Notes: generated by a model not told the origin, from the letters alone. Positions 22,800 to 33,352 are shown, numbered from the stretch's first letter. The stretch is 64,000 nucleotides of DNA from Zygnema cylindricum (GCA_037447655.1 JBBHKE010002440.1:62001-126000), one strand, 5' to 3'. Numbers and translations are program-made.

Positions 22800-24513
22800 T
22801 TTTCTCTGTATGTTAGTGATGTACTTTCTTTTTCTGTAGAAGTTATTTTACCTTCCCAAGCAAACTGAATGCAGATAAATTAAAGACATCATTATGGACA
22901 TTCTTGCTTGTTTATCATCGGAGGCGAGTTATCATGTTTGAGGATCCAAAAATGTTTCCTATTAAATATTCATTGGATAGGCCAATAGTGCGAAATTGTG
23001 TGGAAACGCTTTATCTACTAATCCATATTATATTCGTATTGTATCGGAATAACACAAATAATACGCATACAAGACAAGGTTGCCAAACACCAGTTGCAAA
23101 GGGTTTTGTGTTTTCTGGTTCAAATAATTTTATTGTTAAGATTAATCATCCAGTCCTAGTAAAAGAAGTTATAATGTAACATGTATGTACGGACCAAATT
23201 ACGTTGTTTTACAAAATTTGCCATAAACCGAACAAGTCCTCATTGTAAAAAGCACAAGTTTCTAAGTGTAAAAAAAAAGTATCAAAAACCAGCTAAAAGC
23301 TTCGACATTCTCACACATACATTCAAATCAGTGTACACAAACCCAGCATCAGCTTGCATAAAACTTCAACTAAAGAACCACTGGTTGAACTGAGCATAAG
23401 TTTATTTGATGATCCAATATCTGCTATTGCTATCCATTTAGACATCAAACACCTAGATTAAGGCATAAATTGTTATGTTTTTTGTAATCTCAAAAAAATG
23501 AATACAATCGTTGAAAATTGGATATGAATTAATTAAGTATGCGACAACAATAACTTTTTTCATTTCATTCATGTTATGCAAACATTTTTGCAAAACAATT
23601 GTAAAACAGTTATCAGTATGCTGTAGAACATTGGAAATTTATTGAGACGAATTTATAGATTGTAGAAAGTTGGACCAAAAAACACGTCAATGTAAACCAT
23701 TTGCATGCATTAAAGATACAAAATATGGAACAAACATCAATTAAATGTTCTTACGGGAGCCAATAGATTTGACTGATAAATAAACATTACAAGTTGTTCC
23801 ACACTACTTCTGTGAAAGAATATAAAAAGTGTTATTCCCACGTAAAATTTGGAATGCAACAAAGATGCCATTTCTTTTTTTCTTTAGTTTTATAAAAAAT
23901 TATAAGATTTCATTTTTTCACAACCATTACACTATATAAAAACATCGTGCGATTTGGGTAGAACTTGCGTGAATTTTAATCCGATGTCAATCGGTAAATC
24001 AGATAGAATACTTCACGTATTGTTAAATTTGAAACATACATCTCTTCATTACGTGTAATGTATGCTCTGGAGACAAAATCTTATCTAGGCCTTCTATCCT
24101 AGAACTATTTGGATTCTAACATTTTTTTTAAGATCTCTACTAGAAAATCCAAACAAGATGCATTTAAGGTATAAAAAAACTAGAAACATACACTTGAAAT
24201 ATTAACTAAGAGTGAAAGCAGTTTGCCCTTTAAGAGGAAAACGCTTAAACATATCACACTTTTTAAAACAAACTCTCCTAATAAAATACAAAAGCATCTA
24301 ATTTATCAAAAATTTCCATATGAGATCACATTATCCCAAATCTAATCCATACATTGTCAACAACAACTCCTTAAAAAGCCGACAAAATAGAACCTCTCTA
24401 CTCTTACAATTAAAAAAACAGAAATAAATAAAAATAGCAGAACCGCATGATGTACTGGAAAACGACCAGAAAAAAGAAACCTACATAGCTAAATCAAGAT
24501 ATAATCCTCCTTA
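22800..24513. other. AT-rich intergenic DNA
   Basis: No gene supported. It lies 3' of the cysteine-rich gene and may hold its 3' UTR. An AATAAA on the minus strand occurs only near 23,640, so the polyadenylation site is unclear. Confidence 0.5.
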
Positions 24514-25575
24514 CTAACGTTTTTTTGGCATGCACTTACATTGATAATCAGTCCAGTGACGCACGATCATTTCATCGCCTGAAGGCGAAGGCATCGTTGT
24601 TGTTCCGTTACGAGTAGGATACGATCCGCATGTCCCGCCGTCGCACGTCTCCTCACACCCCTTACCTTTCTCACAAACTGTTGATGGGTCTTTGCTGACC
24701 GGATCACCCGGTCCATAATATCTAAAAGGGACCTTCCACTCCTCCGAACAAGGTTTTTCGCGCTTCGATGCGCTGCATTTGCACTTGTCCCCTTCTGGTG
24801 TGCACGCACACTTCGTATCGTCGTTCTTGGAACAACAAGTTCCAGAACACCCACATTGACCTCCTCCAGGTGTTCCGCTGTTTTCCTGACAAGGACGTTG
24901 GGAAGAACATCCATTGGTTTTGCCATCTTGACACGTGCCAAGCAGCATGCGACGATCGCTGAGAACGAGGCGATGGTAAGCTGCCACGTGTTCGCAAGAC
25001 CCGGCTTTGCTGGCAGCTTGATCGATACCGCGGCCGGGAGATGAGCAGACCAGTTTGTTACCAGGAAAGGTCAACGGAACTGCGCCATAGAACAGCGGGA
25101 GACTGATTCCGGGAGTGTAGAGTCGGGCCGGACGACAAGTAACCACCGTCCGATCGCTTTTGATGGTAAAATCTGGGACGCACGTGTCAGTGACGTTATT
25201 GGTTAGAGATTGACCTTCTTCTGCGTCACCGACAAAGGTACATTTTAAACAGAACCATTTGTTGTTAGAGGAGCATGGAGAACCTGTTCCGGCTATACAT
25301 AGGGAGGGAGAGGAGGGAAGATGGCGGAGAAGCTTCCCATCCTTTGTCGAATAATCCGCCTTGTCGGTAACCGCAGTAGTCTTAACTTTTACGGAGTCTT
25401 CTTGTTCCATGGACTCCATGGCGGTTAAGGACGTCTCCTCTTCTACTGGAATTTTCATATCCAGGAGAACCTCCTGTCCTCCCCAGCGATGAGTCACGAC
25501 GAATAGAAGAGCGACAGCACAGACACTTAGCATGCGCCACGTCAGCGCCAGGCTGGCAAAGCGGGCCCGGGCCAT
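24514..25575 (-). CDS. cysteine-rich secreted or membrane-anchored protein with metallothionein-like module
   Basis: This is an uninterrupted 353-codon frame, the only long intact non-transposon gene here. The start ATG sits in GACATGG, a favourable eukaryotic context. Residues about 11-28 (LTWRMLSVCAVALLFVVTH) form one hydrophobic segment after a basic N-terminus: a signal peptide or a type II membrane anchor. About 60 acidic or Thr/Ser-rich residues follow, then 26 cysteines between C93 and C348. Residues 241-267 are dense in CxC and CC pairs (CGCSGTCC, CAC, CKC; eight Cys in 27), spaced like a metallothionein or other thiolate cluster. NxT sequons at N127 and N323 suggest passage through the secretory pathway. 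It ends CKCMPKKR. I do not recognise the family. A disulphide-rich wall or secreted protein is equally possible. Codon use and G+C are clearly higher than in the flanking DNA. Confidence 0.75.
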   Translation of the reverse strand: MARARFASLALTWRMLSVCAVALLFVVTHRWGGQEVLLDMKIPVEEETSLTAMESMEQEDSVKVKTTAVTDKADYSTKDGKLLRHLPSSPSLCIAGTGSPCSSNNKWFCLKCTFVGDAEEGQSLTNNVTDTCVPDFTIKSDRTVVTCRPARLYTPGISLPLFYGAVPLTFPGNKLVCSSPGRGIDQAASKAGSCEHVAAYHRLVLSDRRMLLGTCQDGKTNGCSSQRPCQENSGTPGGGQCGCSGTCCSKNDDTKCACTPEGDKCKCSASKREKPCSEEWKVPFRYYGPGDPVSKDPSTVCEKGKGCEETCDGGTCGSYPTRNGTTTMPSPSGDEMIVRHWTDYQCKCMPKKR

Positions 25576-25594
25576 GTCTATAGTAAGATGAAGG

Positions 25595-25790
25595 CAGGAG
25601 AAGAACCGGAGAGAGAGAGAGGGAGGGAAAGAGGATAAGGAAAAACAGGAGAGAGAGAGGAGAGAGAGAGGAGAGAGTGTGGAGAGAGAGATAGAGAAGA
25701 GAGAGAAGGGAGAAGAGAGGAGGGGAACCGGGGAGATCGAGGGAGGGCAAGAGGATAAAGGAAAGGGAGAGCTGGAGAAAATTATATTGA
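25595..25790 (-). promoter_or_regulatory. candidate promoter and CT-rich leader
   Basis: On the minus strand, an ATATAATT box (about 25,779-25,786) lies about 205 bases upstream of the ATG. It is followed by a long pyrimidine-rich stretch (CTCTCTCC repeats, 25,610-25,745), as often seen in plant 5' leaders. Inferred from sequence only. Confidence 0.35.
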
Positions 25791-26625
25791 GGTCGGGTTT
25801 TACTTATCTTCCGATAAATCTTAGGAGGACCGTCAGATCTAGTAATAATAAGTTACAGATTGTCGTCGGATCTTATGTCTTGACTTGCAGTCGTCGGATT
25901 AAAAATATTTGTCCACGTGGACTGTTTTGGATTTTTAATAAGCATCCAGGCCATGCAGGTTCGTTATATAGACGCCACGAGTCTGATTCAGGTGGGTCAC
26001 CTGGCAGGACAAAATCTCGGCTGGATCTGAAATTTAAACAAAATAGTGATTTTCACAGATGTGTAAATTCTGATGATGACGTGGCAGAGCCCTCAGCCGT
26101 TTATAATTTTTAGCGCTTCCTTGGGACAAGCCACACCTGCAAGTTATTTGTCGATTTCTGACGGTTTTTTTCTGGTGTTTTTTCTTGTGTTTTTTTTTGG
26201 TGATCTCATTGGTCAGCTCATCTCGAAAGAGACAAAGAATATACCGACGTCTATCCGTACACAGGACTTGCAGATAACGGAAAATCGCCATTGTAACCAG
26301 TAGCCCTTCGTTACTGGTGAAAACATGCTTTCGACCAATAGGATTTCGTTATTTTTCCAAAATCTTTCCGTGCAAAACGCTTAACGAAGGGTTTTTTTGT
26401 TTACAAAGGATATTAAAGATGGTCAACGGGAATCCTGGGCGATCGAGGTTTTGGCTTCCGAGGGCAGCCGGAATTTCGGCCTTTCATAATGCGCCACGTA
26501 GCCTAAACAAACACAAAAGAAAGTGGCACGAGAAACTGAGCAATTTGTGAAAAAAAAAACATTTTTACGCGGCTCAATTTTTTTGTTTGGAATTTAGTCC
26601 AAACATAGGACAAATCAGTTTTTCT
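25791..26625. other. intergenic DNA
   Basis: No gene supported. A CACGTG word occurs near 25,914. Low-complexity T runs occur at 26,160-26,200. The frame of 144 codons crossing 25,679-26,113 starts in the GA-rich tract and looks spurious. Confidence 0.45.
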
Positions 26626-26765
26626 TTTTGCGACAGCCAAAGGACGTTCTTTCAAAATTTTCACCGGAAATATTAGTGAAACCTGATTTTTTTCCTTACA
26701 CGTGTAATAAAATGGCAGGTCCGCTCTATTTTCCGCCGCTATCCCTTTCATTGAGCTTTTGGAGG

Positions 26766-26975
26766 TACACCGTGAATCGCCATTTGTGTTAATGTTTTTT
26801 ATCTCTTAAAATATCTTTTCTCCGTACACACATGTCGGATTGTGGATGCGATTGAAAGGTAAGGTTTTCAGCCTCCAAACGGCGGTTTCAAATTGAAAAT
26901 CGGACAAGTATGTACGGATAAATGATGTTTTAAGTGGCAAAAAATTTGTTAACACTAATAGCGATACATGGTGTA
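26766..26975. mobile_element. 210-bp MITE, TACACCGTG subfamily
   Basis: The ends are TACACCGTGAATCGCC and CGATACATGGTGTA. It is homologous to 13,498-13,695 in the other arm and at the matching place, so it pre-dates the duplication of the arms. Confidence 0.65.
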
Positions 26976-27479
26976 CTATATTTGAATTCCATGACGTCAC
27001 GCAGCGGCTTTGTGCAGTCTTGGCTCGCAAAATTTCAAACGTGGTGTGAAAACTGTCGGTTACAAAGCAACCTAAAACGTTTTCGTTCGGCGCCGTTATC
27101 CGTACAGATTCTCCATATTAATATTAGAGCGAATCATTTGAGCAGCTTCCACGAACGTTATTATTCTTAAATAATCTGTCACCGACATTTCCCGCCTCAC
27201 GTGCCAAATCTTGCCGGCAAAGATTGCACAAATCCGCTGTTGTCGGAATGTCAGCAGTCTGAAAGTACAGCGGATCAGCTTAGGATCGTTTTGACTTTCA
27301 CTGCAGGACTAACGTACGGAAGCCTATCCGTGATTATTGTACCGTCGAAATAAAAATCCTTTTTCTTTGTACTGGACACGCGGCGGATTACGAATGGCCA
27401 AAACTATGGTACGGCTCATGCAAATGTTATGAGGCGGAAATGGTCCAATTGGAGTCCGATCCTCAGGTCACCCTTCCAC

Positions 27480-27680
27480 TACACCGCGCATCGTAATTAG
27501 AGTAATGAAAAAATTAGAGTAAAAAAAGATAAAAAAATAATTAGAGTAATTTACTCTAATTTATGTGATAGAGCTGTTTCAAAAAGGAATTTACTCTAAT
27601 TTATGCGGTGTACTCTAATTTGGCAAGTTAATATCCTCTACTGTAAAAAAACTTACACGCTAATAACGATTGGCGGTGTA
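27480..27680. mobile_element. 201-bp MITE with internal palindromic repeats
   Basis: The ends TACACCGCGCATCG and CGATTGGCGGTGTA form inverted repeats. The interior carries six to seven copies of ATTAGAGTAA or its reverse TTACTCTAAT (27,495-27,625), giving a perfect central palindrome. The left arm has a different interior at the matching position. Confidence 0.6.
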
Positions 27681-28590
27681 CCGTAGTCAGCCGCGTGTCA
27701 TGAAACAAAAGGACACGAGTTGTGGACAATTTGGCTGTTTCGTGTCATTTGTTTTTCATGGTCCGACGACAAAATTATTGTCCACACACGCCCGTACCAA
27801 GCATTTTGTCGCGACGTGCTCATCCGAACGGCCAGGTAGGTTAAACACCAATGTAAACATTTTAACACGTGTGTAAACGCTACACCGTGAATCGCTATTA
27901 GTGTTGATGTTTTTATAGTCTCTTAAAACGTCATTTCCCCGTACACACATGTCGGACAATGGATCTGACTGTTGCGATTGAGAGGTAAGGGCACTTTCCT
28001 ATGTGATAGAGTAAAAGTTTTTTCCTGTCGTTTTCATCCAAAACTAAACCCGCAACGATAAAATATGCAGCAGTACCAAAAAAATGAAATTACCATATTA
28101 AAATTTGGGTCAACTTCAAACCGGTAGTCATTTAGCGTATTTCGACCCACTTTCACGTCCCTCCATCTCATATTCAAACTTCTACTCAAATAACCTCGCA
28201 AGGTGCTTTTTCACTAAAGTTTTGTGATGTGAACGAATAGGCAGAAGTTGTCGCACGCGTCGAAGGTTTTTTTTTTTTTTTGCAATACGCGGAGAACCAA
28301 AAAAAAAAAACCACTCTCCATTCCAGCTTGTACGAACTTTTGTCCGTGCAGGGGCCGTGGAGGGTTCTCGAGCAACGGATGCCATTCTATAAAAGCGAAT
28401 TCCATGAAAGAGCCTCTTTCTCTCTCCTCTCCCACTACCACGTCTATCTCACAACCCTTGCAATGAAAAAAGGCAATGTTGATATCAAATGAAATATCTC
28501 TAAAAGAGATTACTTTTGACTGTCTTTGGGCGTATTTTGATGGAAAATAGAGTGAGAAAGGACGAAAAAACAAAATCGGGAAACCATGGC
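27644..28590. repeat. 947-bp identical core of inverted repeat (right copy)
   Basis: Reverse complement of 11,967-12,913 with no difference seen by reading, including the T15 and A12 runs. Confidence 0.75.
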
Positions 28591-29020
28591 GAAAAGATTT
28601 TGAATTTATGACGTCAACGTCATCATAAGTGAGCGTGACGTCAATATGTCACACACCCTAAACATCTACAATGTCACACGAAACAACACGCCTACAACCG
28701 TCGCCATTCTGTAAACGTCACCATTTCTTGCAAGTTTTGTAGAGTCACCATTTCTTGCAAGTTTTGTAGCCCTCTACAACAGTCAAAGATTACTGTTAGT
28801 TTTGGACGATCTTCGGCGATCCATCGATTCTGAAGAAATTATTGTTTTGCATATGTGCGGCATGACATGAGACGACAAATCCGAATGTACGGAATTGAAC
28901 TGAAAAACTACATGTTTCAATGACAGCTTGTGTACGGAATTCCCTTAGATAGACATGCGACAATTCTAGGTGGAAACTCAAAATGTACATACTGTCTGAT
29001 TGGACCACATTAGGAGTGCA

Positions 29021-29539
29021 AGTTGGACGAATTTTTGACTGGTTTGGGGTATATTAGAATAAGTTCGAATCACTCCATATATTTATTTGAGGATGAGAAT
29101 AGAGTGATATTCATTACTATTTATGTGGATGATTTGTTAGTCTTAAGGAAGTCCTTAGATAAGATTAACAAACTAAAACATGATCTAACAAACCGGTTTG
29201 ACATGAAAGATCTCAGCGAAGCAAAATGCATTTTGGGGATTCAAATGGAAAGGATAGAGGGAACAGAATTATAAGACTCACTCAGAAGGAAGCTATTGGT
29301 AATATGCTAGAAAAGTTTCAGATGGATAAAATAAATGGATGTACCACTCCCATGGATCTTGATATCAAGCTACACTTTGTAAGAGAAAAGGTGATGGGAA
29401 AAGTCTTGAAGTTGAGTTATTTACCGGATGAGCAAATGGTGGCTGATATGATGACGAAACCCTTACCTGCTCCCAAATTGAAGTTTTGTAGAGAGGCATG
29501 TGGACTGAGTGACTAGCAGAGTCTAAAGCTTTAGGGGAG
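29021..29539 (+). pseudogene. copia F1 RT C-terminus fused to pol C-terminus
   Basis: It begins abruptly in the RT (LDEFLTGLGYIRISSNHSIYLFEDEN, then IYVDDLLVL: catalytic box intact) at the edge of the right inverted-repeat arm. After CTTPMDLD at about 29,355 the frame jumps to KLHFVREKVMGK and ADMMTKPLPAPKLKFCREACG, the very end of pol. The whole RNase H core is missing through an internal deletion near 29,362. It ends GLSD-stop (29,516) before a TTAGGGGAG polypurine tract. Confidence 0.8.
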
Positions 29540-29707
29540 TGTTGTTTTTAGAAAGCTTTAGTCCTCTTTATGCCTCAGCTGTGAGAGAGAGAGCTGTTTA
29601 GGACTTAAGCTATTTTTGGTTGAGTTCGGTTCAGTACTTATCGAAATTGGTGTGACCGTGAAGTTGGGAGTTCACGGTTCATTCACACTTGGGAGACGTG
29701 TCGTCAC
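29540..29707 (+). repeat. truncated LTR start of F1
   Basis: TGTTGTTTTTAGAAAGC follows a good polypurine tract (TTAGGGGAG, 29,531-29,539), so this should be the start of a 3' LTR. It is cut after about 168 bp, where RNase H sequence of another element begins. It resembles none of the other LTR starts in the window. Confidence 0.55.
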
Positions 29708-30079
29708 TTGGGAGCAAGCAACAAAAAGTAGTTGCTCAGTCCACTATAGAGGCTGAGTACATGGCTTCCTGTGTTGTAACCTGAGAATTAATGTGGGTGA
29801 AATCTCTTTTTGAAGAACATAGAATCATGAAGTTTGGAATTGAGAATGTTTTTTTTGATAATCAAGCTGCTATCTCTATTGCAGCTAATATGAAACATCA
29901 TTTCAAAACTAAGCATATGGATATTAGACTAAGATTTTTCAAATAGAAGGTTGAAAATCAATCATTAAACTGGTTCATAAAACTGAAAAGGAAATGATTA
30001 GAGACAAAACTAGTGCCTTTCCCTAAGTTTAATTATTGTGGAGAAAACTGTGGATTAAAATTGAAACCATTAAGTCTTG
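29708..30079 (+). pseudogene. copia F2 RNase H to pol end
   Basis: It reads SKQQKVVAQSTIEAEYMAS, then LMWVKSL, NQAAISIAANMKHHFKTKHMDIRL and finally PFPKFNYCGENCGLKLK. This is the C-terminal half of copia RNase H and the polyprotein end. Stops occur at 'cctgagaa' and 'aatagaag'. It belongs to the element whose 3' LTR follows. Confidence 0.78.
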
Positions 30080-30362
30080 GACGAAACGATACACTCGTTA
30101 GGTTTAACACTTACTTTAATTATAAGACCTTGGCTAATTCATACCAAATTGACGAAGAGACGCATGTGAAACAATTCATGCACGAACGTGAATCCGAACC
30201 ATGCAAATTTAACTGATCTAACCGCAGTCTTTGCAGCCGCCATCAAGAATGAGCTTTTGGCAGCCCTTGGATAAAGCGTCATGCGATGCCAAGTACCGCC
30301 ACATTATTAGATACCGGAGAAGATGGGAGGAGGAACCAGGGCTCCTGATTTGATAGGCGTCA
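30080..30362 (+). repeat. 3' LTR of F2, left part
   Basis: The part from about 30,200 (GCAGCCGCCA...) to 30,362 (GATAGGCGTCAC) matches the LTR of element K (56,046-56,175). It continues at 36,539 after element E. The first about 120 bases do not match K and the true LTR start is unclear. Confidence 0.65.
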
Positions 30363-30367
30363 CTTTG
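30363..30367. other. target site duplication CTTTG of element E (left)
   Basis: CTTTG here and again at 36,534-36,538 exactly flank element E. Confidence 0.85.
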
Positions 30368-31366
30368 TGCAATTCTATGTCTCCTCCATTGGACGACAAA
30401 ATACAGAAAGCCTGTAGATAATGATTAACTAACCCAATTTAAGCCACAATCAATGCTGCCCAAGATGGCAAATTGACAGTTTGATTGCACCCTTGGGCAG
30501 CGTAAACTTCCTTGAGGCCGTAGCAAAAAAAATCACTAAAACGGCCAACCAACCGATAAGTTATGAGGTAGTAAAAATGCCAATTTTTACAAACTCTCAA
30601 AGGGAGAGGTGACTACCTACCAAAATTTTCAAAGTCTTGATTCCCTCTAATAACTTCTATCTACTGAAGTACGGATAAATCAAATTACTGTACCGTACCA
30701 AAAAGTACTACTACCGGTGTACCTATTTTACGACATATGAACGACAAGGCTATTAAGTGGATGCCTGTTCGTTTTCCACTCGTCCGTACGTTCCTCTGAA
30801 TTCACATGACTAAATGTCATCTCTCCACGTGGCTCCAGGTCATGCCACGCCACAAAACGCCAAAGTGACCATTCCAAAATCTAGGCGAAGAAGTATGCCG
30901 TTGGATAAGAACCGACATTAAATGTCGTCCGTCGAAACAAATTTCTGATTCATTTGTTTCGTGCAGGATCCAGTCCGCACTGAATTTATCTTGATCTATG
31001 ATGTTACATTAACATTTGCGTTAATCGGATTACGGGACGTAACAAACTTTAAATATAAGTCACACTTTTTATACATTAGCAACTATCTACGATAGACTGG
31101 TTAGAGCGGACGGCTACGCCACGCTCTGCCGGTCGAGGGTTCGAGTCTTGTTGGACTCAACCTTTTTGTATAGAGTGACTTAAGGTCACTCTTTAACCCT
31201 GTCTATGGAGCTACGACAGCCATGGCTCCATCACTCTCTCTCTCCTTCAATGACTACAACAAGTATAGGGGTAAGAGAGAAGAGATGAAGACAAGTTGCC
31301 TGCATGTTCCTTTTTTCGCTAATATATTAAGACCTAGAAAATAACAAAAAACTATTTATTTCAACA
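30368..31366 (-). repeat. 3' LTR of E
   Basis: On the minus strand it starts TGTTGAAATAAATAG and ends AATTGCA. It contains CACGTG at 30,826-30,831, five GTAC words around 30,670-30,725, and a tRNA-like block at 31,091-31,167. Confidence 0.92.
31091..31167 (+). other. best-preserved tRNA-like block (LTR E-3')
   Basis: It reads 'gatagactggttagagc' (D-arm/A-box-like), 'ggctacgccacgctctgcc', then CGAGG-GTTCGAG-TCTTG. The last can form a 5-bp T-arm stem, with wobble pairs, around a GTTCGAG loop (B box). TTTTT ends it at 31,163-31,167. The 5' acceptor strand is not complementary to the 3' side, so it is a tRNA-derived or tRNA-mimicking block rather than a gene. Confidence 0.55.
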
Positions 31367-31379
31367 ATCCCCTTATTTT

Positions 31380-32196
31380 CTAGTCTAATTTTAATTTTTC
31401 TTTCAACCCGCATTTTTCCCCACAATATTTTATTTTAGGAGAGGGCATAAGTTTGGTCATCATGTCAGCCACCATTTCTTCATCAAGTCTATACACAAGA
31501 TTTAAAATTTTATTTTCAACTTCTCCTCTAACGAAGCTTAATCTTATGTCCATATGTTTTCTTTTAAAATGGTTTTTCGATTAGCTGCAATTTCAATTGC
31601 AGATTGATTATCACAAAAAACTTCATGCACTCCCTCGTTCATATATCCCAATTCTTGCAACAATGATTTCACCCACATTAGTTCTTTTATAGCAGAATAA
31701 GACGCCATAGACTCAGCCTCCATAGTAGACTAAGCAACCACCTTTTGTTGCTTACTGCTCCAACAACAAGCACCTTCCCCAACATACAACACATACCCAG
31801 AAGTGCATCTTTTCTCATAGGTGCGTCCCCATAACTGACATCACTCCAAGTAGTGATGTCAGTGTGCTCCCCTCCCAAATGCAACGATAACTCTTTGGTT
31901 CCCACCAAATATCTCATGACTCTCTTGGATGCCTCCCAGTCTCTCTTCCTTGGATCATTAAGACTCCTACTGAGCACTCCAACTGTTGCCGCTATGTGCG
32001 ACTTGCTATAGTTCATGAAATAGATTAAACTTCCTACTACCTGTCTATAAGGGATAGACTTCATAAATTGTCTCTCCTCTGGACTCATCTGATCATCTAA
32101 GATCATCACTCCTCCTTTTACACTCCCATCACTTACTTTTTTCAAGTGCACGGGAGTGGTACAACTGTTTTGCCTTATCCATCTGGAATTTCTCAA
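31380..32196 (-). pseudogene. element E RNase H and pol end
   Basis: The connection segment MSPEERQFMKSIPYRQVVGSLIYFM leads to RNase H with HLGGEHTDITTWSDVSYGD. A frameshift near 31,815 then puts the CTSGYVFYVG-type segment out of frame. Reading in the other frame recovers SSKQQKVVA, EAESMAS and the pol end CGLKEKLKLD-stop at 31,380. It overlaps the RT frame by 68 bases in a different phase, another frameshift. Confidence 0.82.
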
Positions 32197-32950
32197 GCTT
32201 ATTACCTATTGCTTCTTTCTGAGTAATTCTGATAATCCTTTTCCCCCTATCTCTCTCCATTTGGATCCCCAAAAGGTATTTTGCCTCACCTAAATCCTTC
32301 ATATCAAATCTGCCTCTAAAATCTTTCCTTAGCCTATTGATCCTTTCCAAAGACTTACTGAACACAAGCAAATCATCCAGATAATTTGCAATAAAAATGA
32401 CACTATTTTCATCCTCAAACATATAGATAGAATGGTCAGAACTGATCCGGATATACCCCAGAACGCTGAGAAACTCATCCTGTTTCTTATTCCACTGTCG
32501 GGGAGCCAACTTTAGTCCATATAAGGACTTGATGAGCCTGCACACTTTGCTCTCATCTCCTTCCTCCACAAATTTCTTTGGTTGCCTCATGAATATCTCT
32601 TCCTCTAACTCACAATTAAGAAATGCAGTATTAACATCCATCTGGTGGATTTCCATGTCTTCCGCTGCTGCCAAATTGAGGAGAATCCTTACTGATGGGA
32701 ACCGAACAAATGGAGCAAAGGTCTCCTCATACTCAATCCCCTCCTTTTGGGTGAATCTCTTTGCTACCAATCGAGTGTTATATCTCTCAATGGTATTACC
32801 TGGTTTCAATTTTAGTTTTAATACCCATTTACACCCAATAGGTTTTTTATCCAGAGGACAATTCGCTAGTTCCCAAGTAATTGCTTCCATGATAGAGGCC
32901 ATCTCATCATTTATGGCTCTAATCCATCTTTCTTTCTCTTGACTATTCAC
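32129..32950 (-). pseudogene. element E reverse transcriptase
   Basis: An open stretch of 273 codons covers nearly the entire copia RT domain: WIRAINDEMASIMEA, GCKWVLKLKLKPGNT, RLVAKRFTQKEGIEYEETFAP, HQMDVNTAFLNCELEEEIFM, IKSLYGLKLAPRQWN and NYLDDLLVF. The catalytic box is YLDD rather than YVDD, and KLAPRQW replaces KQAPRQW, both unusual. It ends in a shifted frame after KFQMDKAK. It polymerises element cDNA in virus-like particles when intact. Confidence 0.85.
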
Positions 32951-32986
32951 TGCCTCAGAGTAAAACTGAGGCTCATCTGGGTGAGA

Positions 32987-33352
32987 TTACATAGTTACCT
33001 TATGAGCGGCTTGTTTTTCTTGTATCCTTTTGCTGTTCCTTCTCCCTCCCTCAAACTCCGAAGTTGGAAAGGATGGAAGTCTTAGATTTCTCCTTACTGT
33101 TTCATTGGCTCCCCTTTCCATAGAAGTCAGTTCTAGTTCCACGTCTTTTATCTCGTCAAAGTCCATAAGGGTATGTGAGGTTTTCGGTGAGTCTCCTGTA
33201 TCCCGAATCTCCCCTGACTCTCCAATCACGGTTTCACTTATGACCTTTTCAAGAAAGACCGAGTTTTCCTCACTTTCGAACTCAAATATGATTCTTATCT
33301 TCTTTGTATATTTGAAAGGGTCAAATGACTTCCTTTCATTCAATGTCAACAA
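32987..33352 (-). pseudogene. element E integrase C-terminal linker
   Basis: It reads DERKSFDPFKYTKKI-type sequence (here NERKSFDPFKYTKKIRI), then an acidic Ser/Glu-rich stretch and ends RRNSKRIQEKQAAHKV just before the RT. This is the variable linker of copia pol. Confidence 0.72.

Larger units (their letters stand above)
26626..29020 (-). repeat. right arm of large inverted repeat
   Basis: This is the reverse complement partner of 11,565-13,836. It ends outward at TAGGAGTGCA (29,020), next to a copia RT fragment. It contains a 27-bp direct duplication, 'gtcaccatttcttgcaag', at 28,717 and 28,744 that the left arm lacks. Confidence 0.85.

Noticed and set aside
25679-26113. 144-codon frame upstream of the cysteine-rich gene on the other strand
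   Set aside because: It starts inside the GA-rich leader tract, has no recognisable domain and overlaps the likely promoter.
11565-29020. Interpreting the inverted arms as LTRs or as a single palindromic gene pair
   Set aside because: They are inverted, not direct, have no TG..CA ends with primer site or polypurine tract, and contain no intact gene.
31091-31167. A functional tRNA gene
   Set aside because: A T-arm and B box are visible, but no acceptor stem or convincing anticodon arm. It is reported as a tRNA-like block only.
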